NCBI GenBank assembly: GCA_012103575.1
Contig: WLWN01000001.1
Coordinates: forward strand, 1,379,792-1,443,791
DNA length: 64,000 nucleotides
Source of the DNA: Kiritimatiellia bacterium
GTDB lineage: Bacteria > Verrucomicrobiota > Kiritimatiellia > WLWN01
Direction of reading: 5' to 3'
Positions 10,585 through 18,987 of the stretch are shown in pieces. The number at the start of each line of letters is the position of its first letter. Position 1 is the first letter of the stretch. The translations under genes were made by a program, and so were the position numbers. The notes beneath the pieces are model-generated. The model was given only the letters and a program-made list of their open reading frames with translations, had not been told where the DNA came from and searched no databases.

Positions 10585-10671
10585 TTACTCATACTCTTTA
10601 TTGGTTCATAATCCTCTATCATCGTAGACCCCACTTGTTTTTTCTAACCTTAAGTTATAGACTCTGAAACT

Positions 10672-10750
10672 ATGTTTTCTCATGAAAAACTAAAAGTATA
10701 CCAAAAATCATTAAAAGCAGGAGAATGGCCAAAAAAAACTAGCGTAGCAG
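10672..10750 (+). pseudogene. Remnant of a four-helix-bundle (S23/rRNA intervening-sequence) protein
   Basis: The ATG at 10672 starts MFSHEKLKVYQKSLKAGEW, matching the usual N-terminus of the S23 four-helix-bundle family (FxHEKLxVYQxS). The similarity stops within about 20 codons, and the sequence runs into a low-complexity stretch with cacgaaacacacgaatgg-type repeats. No rRNA is adjacent. A second, better preserved family member lies at 53179-53701. The rest of 10600-10898 contains no supported gene. Confidence 0.5.
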
Positions 10751-10898
10751 AACCGCAACCTAAAGAAAATTTTTTGCCCACGAAACACACGAATGGACAC
10801 GAAAAAAAGAAAAAAAGATTACATCTATATTTTTAGAACTCCTAAGCTCACGGACTCTTTGATTCATTACTCCAGGATTCCATCACTCCGATTTATTA

Positions 10899-11594
10899 TT
10901 GGGTTTTCAAGAGGTTCATGTAGTGTACGATAAAGTAAAAAAACTAAACGACTTATTCATTTTTTTTAAAGAGTCAAAGGTCAAAAGTCAAAAGTCGAAG
11001 CTAGATCCAACCGATGCTTCGACTTTCGACCTTAGACCTAAATCAACATCCCCCTCCCCTGCACCCAACCGAACCGGACGTACACTCGTTATCACATTTT
11101 ATACCACACTCATCTTCTTCACACTCGGTACAACATGGATCGCCATTCATCACCCTAAAACACAAGCGTACAAGCAAGGAAACCTCGTTCCACTTACACT
11201 CTGTACTGAAGTTATCAATGGACATAGCATTAAAGTCCAGAACCAAGACAAAGAAGAGATTGTTCATTTTCTCGGTATAGAAAGCCCAGGCGAAAACCCA
11301 ACAAAGCTCTCCTCCCAATTAGATCCTAATAAAGAAGAACAGATCGCTCGTCACGCTCTTTTAGCATGGATCTATCACAAAAGGGTCCGTCTTACATACC
11401 CCCATGGTAAGCCTACTCATGATGAACGCGGACGACTTCTGGCGTATGTAGATATTTATGGTATTGATGTAGGAAAAAAGATGTTACAAGAGGGGCAAGC
11501 CATGGTCTCTGATAAACAACATCCCAAGTTTGATCTTTACAAAAAATTTGAGGCAGAAGCATATGACGCACATAAAGGTGTTTGGCGGCGTTGA
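10899..11594 (+). CDS. Membrane-anchored staphylococcal-nuclease-like (thermonuclease) protein
   Basis: Up to 231 residues; the true start is uncertain, with a TTG at 10899 and a GTG at 10923. Residues about 30-50 are encoded by a reiterated GTCAAAAGTC-type repeat and are probably not functional. A hydrophobic anchor (TLVITFYTTLIFFTLGTTW) is followed by an SNase fold: VINGHSIKVQNQ, EIVHFLGIESPGENP, ARHALLAWIYHKRVRLTY, DERGRLLAYVDIYG and VGKKMLQEGQAMV. In typical SNases an Arg precedes the LxGIDxPE strand. Here the equivalent position appears to be His (VHFLGIE), so nuclease activity is uncertain. The later Arg in DERGRLLAYV is kept. An extracytoplasmic location is likely. Confidence 0.75.
   Translation: MGFQEVHVVYDKVKKLNDLFIFFKESKVKSQKSKLDPTDASTFDLRPKSTSPSPAPNRTGRTLVITFYTTLIFFTLGTTWIAIHHPKTQAYKQGNLVPLTLCTEVINGHSIKVQNQDKEEIVHFLGIESPGENPTKLSSQLDPNKEEQIARHALLAWIYHKRVRLTYPHGKPTHDERGRLLAYVDIYGIDVGKKMLQEGQAMVSDKQHPKFDLYKKFEAEAYDAHKGVWRR
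10968..11040 (+). repeat. GTCAAAAGTC-type simple repeat inside the SNase-like gene
   Basis: Reiterated AAAGGTCAAAAGTCAAAAGTCGAAG is followed by a central spacer and an approximately inverted CTTCGACTTTCGACCTTAG. It is translated in frame as a Lys/Ser-rich linker (KESKVKSQKSK). Weak related words occur near 9268-9296 and 38345-38400. It appears to be a small mobile or amplified repeat that entered a coding sequence without breaking it. Confidence 0.6.
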
Positions 11595-11632
11595 TTCTCA
11601 CTCCACCACTCTATTTCTTCTTTTTTAGGGCG

Positions 11633-12706
11633 TTATCTCAACAAGACATCCATATATTTTCTCAGTTCTTGTTCCAGATTTCGATTTTCGTAACGTCGTA
11701 TGCGTTCCTCTTGTCCCTGAATAATGGTCTGACGAAGTGCTTTATCCCCAGTGAGTCGTCCCATCATCTCGGCAATGTAATCAAACTTTTTTTCTTTAAA
11801 GAGTACACCCGCCCCATCTAAGGTTTCCGACACAGCACCTGCATCATAAGCAAGAATCGGAACTTTGTGGACCATCGCTTCAAGTAAAGGGATACAAAAC
11901 CCTTCATGTTCGCTCATACATAGAAATAGATCTGTACATTGATAGCAGGCATTCAGTTGATCTTGAGGCATTGAACCTAGAAAGTCGACATGCTCTAGTT
12001 GTAAATCGCGAAGAAAGGTTAAAAGCAATGCATGATATTGTTCGGTACCGGCAAAGGAACCAACATGGATAAAGCGAGATGCGGGTTGGACAAACTTCTG
12101 AAAAAAATAAAAGGCAGACAAACAATCTTCCAATCGCTTGTTAGGAACACAACGACCTACAAATAGTATATTGATAAGTTCGTCATCATATTGTTTGAAG
12201 GTTTTTCGATGAGAGCGGACCCGTAGCTTCCCGAGGTCAAGGATCAGCGGGAGGACATGTACATTTTCATAGCCCAACGCGTTGAGTTCTTTGGTATTAA
12301 AAGCGCTATCGGCCATTACCAAATCAGCGGTTCCGGAGAGCTGTTTTACCTGTTCACGACCTGTAATCAAATGATGAGCGGTCTGTTCTTGAACACCCGC
12401 AAAAAATTCGGGCGGTGTGACATTGTGGTAAAGGATGGCTTTTTTGCAAGGAAGCTCAGCAAAAATTTGATTAACGGGTGAACCCATTGAAAGATGCAGG
12501 AGAACAATATCATCTGCGGTACACGCATCTCGACACTCAAAAACATCACCTGCTTCTTTACGTAGTTCCGGCAAGATTCGTTTGGCTTCAGAAAAAATAG
12601 TTGAAGCATAGCCCCACGACCTAAATATGTCGCGCATCACGAGCGCTTCATTGCTGATGGCATCTCCATGACTAAATCCTGCTACACATTGATGAATAGA
12701 CGGCAT
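11633..12706 (-). CDS. GT-B glycosyltransferase, GT4-like
   Basis: 357 residues. The N-terminal Rossmann half starts MPSIHQCVAGFSHGDAISNE and includes DIVLLHLSMGSPVN and LYHNVTPPEFF. The C-terminal half has the nucleotide-sugar binding region NILFVGRCVPNKRLEDCLSA, the signature LFLCMSEHEGFCIPLLEAM with the E-x7-E-type acid pair, and ILAYDAGAVSETLDGAGVLF. These retaining enzymes transfer sugars from activated donors during polysaccharide or LPS assembly in the cytoplasm. It follows a second glycosyltransferase on the same strand by about 115 bp, so the pair probably makes one surface glycan. The acceptor is unknown. Confidence 0.88.
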   Translation of the reverse strand: MPSIHQCVAGFSHGDAISNEALVMRDIFRSWGYASTIFSEAKRILPELRKEAGDVFECRDACTADDIVLLHLSMGSPVNQIFAELPCKKAILYHNVTPPEFFAGVQEQTAHHLITGREQVKQLSGTADLVMADSAFNTKELNALGYENVHVLPLILDLGKLRVRSHRKTFKQYDDELINILFVGRCVPNKRLEDCLSAFYFFQKFVQPASRFIHVGSFAGTEQYHALLLTFLRDLQLEHVDFLGSMPQDQLNACYQCTDLFLCMSEHEGFCIPLLEAMVHKVPILAYDAGAVSETLDGAGVLFKEKKFDYIAEMMGRLTGDKALRQTIIQGQEERIRRYENRNLEQELRKYMDVLLR

Positions 12707-12820
12707 AGGTTGTTATTAGTTATTTGTTCTTCGTTATCAGGACATTGCATAAACCTAGTACGGCTTTGCTACGCTAGATTCGTTAAGTGTTCCTGTTGTG
12801 TTAGTTATTCTTTGACTCGG

Positions 12821-13999
12821 TCAGTCAAAAGCGCTCAATAGCTTTTGTTCCACGTGTTCCCATGCATATTCTTTTATCACATAATTCCGCCCGTCTTGAC
12901 CCATTTCTTTATTTAACCCTTTATTATTTAACAAAAGGTTGAGTTCTTGTTCAAACTCTGGATAGTTTTTAAACCATAATCCAGCGCCACTTCGTCGACA
13001 TTGCCACTGAAGCACATCACTTTTTGCATGAACAAGCGCTGGGGTTTGGGCTAACCAAGATTCGAGCAGTACAATCCCAAAACTTTCGTTAACAGACGGA
13101 TGAAGAAAGGCTCGGGCTCCGGCCATGGCTTCATGTTTTTCCTGTTCGGGAACAAATCCTACATCCAAAATATGGGGCTCTAATTCTGGGGGCGCATCAA
13201 TCGGTCCGCTTCCGGTAAAGACAAGTTTAACATCTTGATGGGTACGCTGTCGAAAGGCCTGCATATAATCTATGAGTAAGGGCGTTCCTTTTAATGGCTC
13301 TCGACGACCTGAATATAAGACATAGGGTTTATCCAATTGATATCGATTCGCAAAGGCGGAGGGATCGACATGAAAAGGGCCTAGCCCCATTCCAACAATT
13401 GCACATTTTTCTTTTGGAATATGAAATAGACGGCATGCTAAGTCTTGTTCGGGTTTAGCGTTGAACAGAAATCCGGACACCGTTTCAAACATCTCTTTCA
13501 TGAGATGGAGATAGGCAAATGGTTCATCATGTAGGCAAGGTATAAGAAAGGTCTTTTCGGGATGTATCTGACTCGCATAAAAAATGAGTCCGAATAGATA
13601 GGGGCCCATTATAAGCCGATCATAAGTACCACCATGATCACGAAGATGGTCGTAAAGAGCCTGACTATTAACACTGTTTCTGATCCAGGCTTTTTCATCG
13701 TCCTGCGTAAAATGCCCGCCATTGCTAATGGCGGTTTGTATACGAAGAAACGATGAAATGTCCCGATCTTCATCGACCGGAAAATACTCTACGGATAGTT
13801 TTCCCACCTGTTTTTTGCCCGGCGGCAATGTGTTTTCCCAGGTAAAATGGCTTTCTGCACAGGTCGTCAACAGGGTGACTTTTCGTCCTGTAGAAACAGT
13901 ATGTTCCGCTAAGTTTCTAATCAGCGTCTCAGCGCCGCCAAGAACCCCTTCTTCAGAGAACCGCGGAACAATAAAAGCAATATGCTGTGTGGTACCCAT
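12821..13999 (-). CDS. GT-B glycosyltransferase, GT4-like
   Basis: 392 residues. The N-terminal half shows IAFIVPRFSEEGVLGGAETL, the glycine-rich acceptor-side loop typical of GT4 enzymes. The C-terminal half has YVLYSGRREPLKGTPLLIDY, LVFTGSGPIDAPPELE, the signature GARAFLHPSVNESFGIVLLE and a final stretch ALVHAKSDVLQWQCRRSGAG. It lies upstream of a second glycosyltransferase on the same strand and downstream of a coiled-coil protein, consistent with a small surface-polysaccharide operon. Donor and acceptor cannot be assigned from sequence. Confidence 0.88.
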   Translation of the reverse strand: MGTTQHIAFIVPRFSEEGVLGGAETLIRNLAEHTVSTGRKVTLLTTCAESHFTWENTLPPGKKQVGKLSVEYFPVDEDRDISSFLRIQTAISNGGHFTQDDEKAWIRNSVNSQALYDHLRDHGGTYDRLIMGPYLFGLIFYASQIHPEKTFLIPCLHDEPFAYLHLMKEMFETVSGFLFNAKPEQDLACRLFHIPKEKCAIVGMGLGPFHVDPSAFANRYQLDKPYVLYSGRREPLKGTPLLIDYMQAFRQRTHQDVKLVFTGSGPIDAPPELEPHILDVGFVPEQEKHEAMAGARAFLHPSVNESFGIVLLESWLAQTPALVHAKSDVLQWQCRRSGAGLWFKNYPEFEQELNLLLNNKGLNKEMGQDGRNYVIKEYAWEHVEQKLLSAFD

Positions 14000-14111
14000 T
14001 GAATTGTTTCTTGCAGGACGGCATCATGCCAAGCTCATAAATTCCTTATCGCCACAAAAAAAGCGGCCAATGGCTGTTTCATGTCTTTTGTGGCCATTCT
14101 TTCGAATTTTA

Positions 14112-14693
14112 TCAGCTCTTTTCCTTTTCAAGTACCTCAATCCGGGCCTCAAGCTGTTTAATCTTAGCGGCATTTTTTTCGTCAACACCCTCGATCGCGG
14201 TGACAATTAATCCGTTCACCTGATTTTGTTGAACCCAAAGTCTATAGGTATAAAATTTGAGCAATTTCCAAACTATTTTTTTAAAGGCAACAAGAATGGG
14301 AGCAAATCCTTGGCGACGCTCTCTAATGTCAAAGTCGGATATATCGACAAAAACGGCATCACGTAAACATGTGAGATAAAATCCCAGAAACTGTTCTTCG
14401 TTCTTAAGATGGACAAGATTGCTTCGCTCTGCACGGGCAATACGGGCATCGGCATAAACACCTTCCTGTATCTTTTTTTCAACCGAAGCCTGGATGTCGG
14501 CCACTATTTTCTCCACATCTGTTTCGGAGGCGTTTATTTTAAATATAGATTGACTCGTTGTCATTAGTTCTACTTCGTATTTAGGCCCTGTCTGGCCAAA
14601 ATGTCTGCTACCGCTCGAATATACTTCATTCGTCATGACTGAATCGTAAGCTTTATCGCACACTAAATTCGCCTGTATTCTAGTTGACGTCAA
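14112..14693 (-). CDS. Coiled-coil-ended protein of a glycosyltransferase operon, function unknown
   Basis: Up to 193 residues; a more plausible start is the internal Met at 14567 (MTTSQSIFKINASETDVEKI). It contains a charged helical N-terminal part, a central region YLTCLRDAVFVDISDFDIR, a conserved-looking segment KKIVWKLLKFYTYRLWVQQN and a short C-terminal coiled coil (AAKIKQLEARIEVLEKEK). Proteins of this layout occur next to polysaccharide glycosyltransferases and sometimes fused to methyltransferases, as I recall from the families. No catalytic motif is visible. It sits 113 bp upstream of two glycosyltransferase genes on the same strand and is probably co-transcribed with them. Confidence 0.6.
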   Translation of the reverse strand: MTSTRIQANLVCDKAYDSVMTNEVYSSGSRHFGQTGPKYEVELMTTSQSIFKINASETDVEKIVADIQASVEKKIQEGVYADARIARAERSNLVHLKNEEQFLGFYLTCLRDAVFVDISDFDIRERRQGFAPILVAFKKIVWKLLKFYTYRLWVQQNQVNGLIVTAIEGVDEKNAAKIKQLEARIEVLEKEKS

Positions 14694-14741
14694 ATGGAAT
14701 AAAAGATAGAGATAACCAATAAAAATTTAATTTGGAGACCC

Positions 14742-15038
14742 ATGAAAACAGTTCATCTATTTAGTTTTCTCTCGCTTTTTATACTCGTTCTAGAAAGTGG
14801 ATGCACCACAACGCTCTCTAGAGATACGGTTTGGTCCCATGACCGGGAACTCACCCGTCAAGTCTTAGATCGTTTACAAGAAGATGACATTACAGACTCT
14901 GTATTATTTCAGGCCACTACAAAAGATGGAATTGTAACCCTCTACGGTCTTATGCCCAATCACCAGGTACGCGCACGTGCATTAAGCATTGTTCGCAGCA
15001 TAACGGGTGTACAAGGCGTAATCGATCATACCGATTAG
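14742..15038 (+). CDS. Small BON-domain lipoprotein
   Basis: 98 residues. The N-terminal signal sequence ends in a lipobox-like LESGC, with Cys at about residue 21, so LspA/Lgt-dependent anchoring is likely. The rest is one BON domain: DRELTRQVLDRLQEDDI, then FQATTKDGIVTLYGLM, then ARALSIVRSITGVQGVIDHT. BON domains bind phospholipids or proteins at the envelope and help maintain membrane integrity (OsmY-like). A good ribosome-binding site (ttggagaccc) precedes the ATG. It is divergent from the coiled-coil/glycosyltransferase operon and convergent with tatA. Confidence 0.85.
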   Translation: MKTVHLFSFLSLFILVLESGCTTTLSRDTVWSHDRELTRQVLDRLQEDDITDSVLFQATTKDGIVTLYGLMPNHQVRARALSIVRSITGVQGVIDHTD

Positions 15039-15046
15039 GTCTCTTC

Positions 15047-15268
15047 TCACCCTTTTTGTTTTTGCTCCGCGTCCTGATGGCGCGGTTGCTTCTCGATGGT
15101 TTCGTCTAGAGGCCCTTCCTGGCGTCCTCGCTTGAATTCGTTAATACTTTTACCCAACGAACGAGCTAGTTCCGGTAACCGTTTAGCTCCAAAAAATACG
15201 ACCAATAATAGAATGACAAGAAGCAATTCTGGCCAGCCCGGTGCTCCTCCTGTTAACCATGCTAACAT
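15047..15268 (-). CDS. tatA: Sec-independent translocase component TatA/TatE-like
   Basis: 73 residues, the usual size. After a short periplasmic start (MLAWLTGGAPGWPELLLVI), one transmembrane helix carries the hallmark Phe-Gly hinge in LVVFFGAKRLPELARSLGKS. An amphipathic helix and a charged tail (EKQPRHQDAEQKQKG) follow. TatA oligomers form the pore for folded, twin-arginine proteins. No tatB or tatC is nearby in the window. The alternative TatB is less likely because there is no Glu in the helix start and the tail is short. Confidence 0.9.
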   Translation of the reverse strand: MLAWLTGGAPGWPELLLVILLLVVFFGAKRLPELARSLGKSINEFKRGRQEGPLDETIEKQPRHQDAEQKQKG

Positions 15269-15344
15269 ATATATTCTTCCTCTTTAGGTTAGGCCATCTT
15301 CGACGGCGACTTTTATCTTCGGGCACCCTCTCCACCATCACAAT

Positions 15345-15400
15345 AACGCTGTGTAGGTATAGAGCCTGGAGTTTTAACCCCAGGCTATATGCCTTTGTCC
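15345..15400 (-). terminator. Hairpin between tatA and the glycosylase gene
   Basis: The segment around 15362-15390 reads, on the minus strand, TAGCCTGGGGTTAAAACTCCAGGCTCTA. This is an imperfect stem of AGCCTGGGG/CTCCAGGCT around a TTAAAA loop. No clean T-run follows, so it may be a dispersed hairpin repeat rather than a strict terminator. The surrounding 15290-15485 has no gene. Confidence 0.35.
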
Positions 15401-15485
15401 CTTTGGGTCAATCCATATTGAAACTCACATACTTACGTATAAACTTTCTCCTTTTTATAGCAAGCCTGTACCGATAAAAAAATGA

Positions 15486-16223
15486 TCAAACAGGATTTAA
15501 CCAGGGGTGTAAGGGACAATTCTCGCATAAAGGTTTTGTTTTGCAGAACGATTTTCCTAATTGAACAATCAGGGCATGATATTCGTTATAGGTCTGGACG
15601 TCTTTGCCCATTTTACTCTCAAACAGGCGTGCAATCTCATCGTAAGAAGCATCAGAATGAATCCAGCCATGGCGAGATAAAAAACGTCTGGTATATGCAT
15701 CTACAACGAAAACTGGTCGTTTAGCCGCATAAAGCAGAATGCTGTCGGCCGTTTCAGGACCGATCCCATGAATATGTAAAAGCACTTGACGAAGCAATGA
15801 TGTTTCAAGGGTAAACAATTTTTCAAGTCGCCCTCCATATCCCCGAAAAACCGTATCAACGAATGCTTTAATTCTCTTTGCTTTCACGTTGAAATAACCC
15901 GCCGGTTTAATCCATTCGGCAATGGTCTGAGCGTTCTCCTGATGTAAGACATGTAGATTAAGCCCTTTCTCCTTTTTTAAACGCCGTATGACCTTTTCTA
16001 TATTGGTCCAGGCTGTATTCTGAGTCAGAATAGCCCCGATAACAACCTCTAAACGTGTTCGTCCCGGCCACCAATGTTGCGGTCCAAACGACTCAAATAA
16101 TGTTTTGTAGACCTCTGGTATGGGGACGTGTCTGTTCATTTCAAAAAGATCTATCAAAAGACCATAATCATAACAATCATCTGGATCAAAGCTCTTCGAA
16201 GAGAGCGCATCAGAACCCTCCAC
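15486..16223 (-). CDS. HhH-GPD endonuclease III-related DNA glycosylase (COG2231-like)
   Basis: 245 residues. The helix-hairpin-helix LLHIHGIGPETADSILLYAA is followed by the catalytic Asp in VVDAYTRRFLSRHGW, the HhH-GPD arrangement. The catalytic Lys of bifunctional Nth is not at its usual position. Near the C-terminus the cysteines in FCKTKPLCENCPL probably bind a 4Fe-4S cluster; I see three, not four, in the usual spacing. An early signature PQHWWPGRTRLEVVIGAILT is characteristic of this subfamily. It probably removes damaged bases. The start may be internal at MNRHVPIPEVYK. The gene is oriented with moaD and thrC but 170 bp from them. Confidence 0.85.
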   Translation of the reverse strand: MEGSDALSSKSFDPDDCYDYGLLIDLFEMNRHVPIPEVYKTLFESFGPQHWWPGRTRLEVVIGAILTQNTAWTNIEKVIRRLKKEKGLNLHVLHQENAQTIAEWIKPAGYFNVKAKRIKAFVDTVFRGYGGRLEKLFTLETSLLRQVLLHIHGIGPETADSILLYAAKRPVFVVDAYTRRFLSRHGWIHSDASYDEIARLFESKMGKDVQTYNEYHALIVQLGKSFCKTKPLCENCPLHPWLNPV

Positions 16224-16392
16224 AGAACAGGATGGATTTCATTTGATAAAAGAATGTTAGATCTATCTTTGTTGAGGACAGGAACCTGTTTTTTTTGAAG
16301 TGGTTATTGAAACAAAGCGCGATATTATATCGTTGTTTCTATGGATCCTAAGCCACGAAAGACCGACTGTGGCAAAGCGTGTCCAACCATTT

Positions 16393-16689
16393 CTAAATCT
16401 GAAATTTTTCTGTAATTCCGCCAGCAATCGCTGGAATAATAGAGAGTTCGTCGCCATCTTTTAACGGCGTTTCTTTTCCTTGTTGGAAACGGATATCTTC
16501 GTCATTAACGTAGAGATTCACAAAGCGGCGCAACTCACCATGATCGTCACACACTCGTTCTTGTATACCCGGGAATTGGTTTTGTAGGTTTTGAATCGCT
16601 TCTTGTACGGTCTGCCCCTCTGTTTCAACGATTTCCTGGTCGTTGGTCAAACTTCTGAGCGGGGTAGGAATTCTTACGGTTATTGGCAT
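16393..16689 (-). CDS. MoaD/ThiS-like ubiquitin-fold sulfur-carrier protein
   Basis: 98 residues, with the beta-grasp pattern MPITVRIPTPLRSLTNDQEI, a middle helix TVQEAIQNLQNQFPGIQE and the final strand GDELSIIPAIAGGITEKFQI. MoaD and ThiS carry sulfur as a thiocarboxylate on a terminal Gly-Gly. Here the Gly-Gly is followed by seven residues (ITEKFQI), so the protein would need trimming before activation. It lies 20 bp downstream of a threonine synthase-like gene on the same strand, behind a SAM-I riboswitch. This suggests a role as sulfur donor in methionine/homocysteine synthesis rather than in molybdopterin or thiamine synthesis; that is an inference. Confidence 0.8.
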   Translation of the reverse strand: MPITVRIPTPLRSLTNDQEIVETEGQTVQEAIQNLQNQFPGIQERVCDDHGELRRFVNLYVNDEDIRFQQGKETPLKDGDELSIIPAIAGGITEKFQI

Positions 16690-16708
16690 GGTTGCTCTCC
16701 TTTATATA

Positions 16709-17962
16709 TTATGCGTGTTTGGCTTGAGCTAATAATTCTTCAAATTCGTTCAAGCTTGGATTGATTGTTTGAGGGGCGCCGCAGTGTCCATCGACCGCTT
16801 CTTTTGTTTTAAGCCCGTGTCCTGTAATGCATAAAACAACGGATTCGTCGCGACTAATCTTTCCCGATTCAATAAGTCTTCGAGTCGCGCTAACGACAGT
16901 GCCCCCTGCTGTTTCCGCAAAAACGCCTTCACATTCTGCAAGCATTTTGATGCCTTCCACCACTTCCTGATCACATGGATTTTCCCCATATCCACCGGTA
17001 CGATTTATCGTATTAATGGCATAATATCCATCTGCAGGATTCCCAATCGCTAATGACTTTACGATGGTGTCAGGTTTTCCAACCGGTCTAAAAATTTCTG
17101 TGCCCTCTTTTACGGCATTGATAATCGGTGAACATCCTTCAGGCTGGGCTCCATGGATTTTAGTGGGATGTTCAGAAACAAGCCCTAATTTTGTAAACTC
17201 TTTAAAGGCTTTGTCTATTTTGGTGATCAATGATCCTCCTGCCATAGGAACGACAATGTTATCGGGCAACTTCCACCCTAATTGTTCAGCTATTTCGTAG
17301 GCCATGGCTTTACTGCCCTCAGCATAAAAAGGTCGGATATTGATGTTTACAAAAGCCCACTTATAACGCCCTCCAATTTCACTGCAAAGACGATTTACTT
17401 GGTCATAGGTGCCATGGATTCCAACCAGGTTGGTTCCATATACAAGCGTTCCTAACACTTTTCCGGGTTCAAGGTCAGCCGGAATAAAAATATAACTTTT
17501 AAGTCCTGCACTCGCAGCGTTTGCCGCAACGGAATTAGCCAAATTGCCAGTGCTGGCACACGCAACTATATCATATCCAAACTCTTTAGCGCGGGACAAA
17601 GCCACGCTAACAACCCGGTCTTTGAAAGAGAGAGTGGGATAGTTCACGGTATCATTTTTAACCCAAACCTCCCTTACACCTAACTGTTTAGCTAATCGAT
17701 CCGCCTTCATCAAAGGTGTATACCCTACATAAGCCCCAACCGTAACTTCGCCTTCAATGGGAAGAAGTTCACGATAACGCCACATCGTGGGAGGTCGCGA
17801 CTCAATGCACGCTCGGGTTAGAATAGGTTGTATGGCCTCATAATCATAATTGATTTCTAAAGGGCCGAAACAGAATCCACAGACATGAATGGGGTCAGGC
17901 GGATAGGCCTTCCCACATTCCCGACATTTTAATCCAGTAAAAAAACGTGTTTTAGTTTTCAT
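16709..17962 (-). CDS. thrC: Threonine synthase-like PLP enzyme, possibly in sulfur-amino-acid synthesis
   Basis: 417 residues, fold-type II PLP enzyme. An N-terminal zinc-ribbon-like region has paired cysteines (LKCRECGKAYPP and HVCGFCFGP). The PLP Lys is in TLSFKDRVVSVAL, and the phosphate-binding glycines are in IVVPMAGGSLIT with CASTGNLANSVAA. The family converts O-phosphohomoserine to threonine. Here the gene is directly behind a SAM-I riboswitch and terminator and is followed by a MoaD/ThiS-like gene. This context is unusual for plain threonine synthesis, so it may instead use O-phosphohomoserine and a protein thiocarboxylate in homocysteine formation. The reaction is not shown by sequence alone. 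The RBS is ggagagat before the ATG at 17962. Confidence 0.85.
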   Translation of the reverse strand: MKTKTRFFTGLKCRECGKAYPPDPIHVCGFCFGPLEINYDYEAIQPILTRACIESRPPTMWRYRELLPIEGEVTVGAYVGYTPLMKADRLAKQLGVREVWVKNDTVNYPTLSFKDRVVSVALSRAKEFGYDIVACASTGNLANSVAANAASAGLKSYIFIPADLEPGKVLGTLVYGTNLVGIHGTYDQVNRLCSEIGGRYKWAFVNINIRPFYAEGSKAMAYEIAEQLGWKLPDNIVVPMAGGSLITKIDKAFKEFTKLGLVSEHPTKIHGAQPEGCSPIINAVKEGTEIFRPVGKPDTIVKSLAIGNPADGYYAINTINRTGGYGENPCDQEVVEGIKMLAECEGVFAETAGGTVVSATRRLIESGKISRDESVVLCITGHGLKTKEAVDGHCGAPQTINPSLNEFEELLAQAKHA

Positions 17963-17986
17963 ATATCTCTCCTTAATACTGGGCGC

Positions 17987-18030
17987 AAAAAAAACCTCTT
18001 CATCCTTCCCATCGGGGAGTTCAGAAGAGG
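17987..18030 (-). terminator. Intrinsic terminator of the SAM riboswitch
   Basis: On the minus strand, CCTCTTC (18030-18024) pairs with GAAGAGG (18001-17995), followed by eight T. It lies immediately after the SAM-I aptamer and 25 bp before the thrC-like start, so high SAM should stop transcription of the operon. Confidence 0.85.
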
Positions 18031-18047
18031 AACATAAAAAAGTCTCT

Positions 18048-18165
18048 TCTCATCTCTCCCCGAACACAATTACGGAGCAGGATTTAGCACCTTGTCCCCC
18101 GTTTATTCGAGGCGGTTGCCGCAGCTTCATCGGGCCAGTCCCTCCGCTGCTCTTGATGAGTAATC
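18048..18165 (-). promoter_or_regulatory. SAM-I (S-box) riboswitch
   Basis: Read on the minus strand, the region contains the conserved S-box elements: a 5' P1 strand ACTCATCAAGAG, the junction GCGGAGGGACTGGCCC, the GATGAAGC and GGCAACC turn, the internal GACAAGGTGCTAAATCC and the closing strand GATGAG. These are the signature blocks of SAM-I. The aptamer precedes an intrinsic terminator and the thrC-like/moaD-like operon, so it is expected to switch the operon off when S-adenosylmethionine is plentiful. Confidence 0.92.
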
Positions 18166-18235
18166 TATAAAATCTATGATCTACGATAACAAATAGGTTT
18201 TTGGTGTCAATATAAAAAAATTAAAAAATCTGAGA

Positions 18236-18978
18236 ATTGTAATATTAAATGCCCAAAAGAAGATATTGTAAAACAGGAGTGTTCCATGCCGAAATCTTCT
18301 AGATTTAAAAACTCGACAGAAGACAAAAAAAGGAGAAAGACATGGAACAAATCAAGAGTAGTATTCATCCCCGAAAAGGCAAGCATTTGACACAGAAAGA
18401 ACGGATCATGATTGAAACAATGCTCAAAAACCCAGGACGTCCTTTGGAGATAGCCAGCTATCTGGGAAGGCATCGTCGAACCATAGAGCGCGAAATCAAA
18501 CGTGGGGAGGTAGAGCATTTCGATACAGAGCCGCGAAAGAAGAAAGCATACAGCAGTGATCGAGCCCAGGAACTTCATGATCTAAATGCGACGGCCAAGG
18601 GACCTGAGCTTAAGCTTGGAAAGCATCATGAAACGGCCGTGTTTATCAGCGAGCACATTCTTGTTCACAAACGCTCACCCGATGTGGTTGCTCCTTTGCT
18701 TAAACAAGAGCAGAGACCTGCAGCGGTGAGTACAAAAACGCTGTATACCTATATTGACCAAGGTCTCATCCCGGGGGTGAGCAACGAGTCCCTATGGGAA
18801 AAACGAAAACGGATAAAACGAAAAAGACGTGCTATTAAGCGGGTTAAAAAGCAACATGCCCGAAGGACCAGTATCGAAAAACGACCTAAGACCGTAGAAA
18901 AACGCGAGGAATTTGGGCACTGGGAATTGGATTTGATCGTCGGCGGAAAAGGAACTTCAAAACCGGTTTTAATGACGT
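18236..18978 (+). mobile_element. IS30-family element A, 3' truncated
   Basis: It begins with the same end (ATTGTAATATTAAATGCCC) as the right end of the complete IS30 at 20612-21824 and is nearly identical to it up to 18978. There the IS630 copy 2 begins. The missing C-terminal part of the element is not found after the IS630, so sequence was lost between them. This marks an IS-mediated deletion. Confidence 0.85.
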
Positions 18979-18980
18979 TA
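18342..18980 (+). pseudogene. IS30-family transposase, C-terminally truncated
   Basis: The N-terminal helix-turn-helix (LTQKERIMIETMLKNPGRPL and IASYLGRHRRTIEREIKRGE) and the start of the catalytic domain (GHWELDLIVGGKGTSKPVLM) are present. The frame is then cut at the TA where IS630 copy 2 inserted. The complete homologue at 20657-21718 shows that about 140 codons, including the second Asp and the Glu of the DDE triad, are missing. Confidence 0.85.
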
Positions 18981-18987
18981 GAGTGCT

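Noticed and set aside
15047..15268. TatB instead of TatA
   Set aside because: The protein is short, has the TatA-like FFGAKRLPELARSLGKS region and lacks the longer TatB tail.
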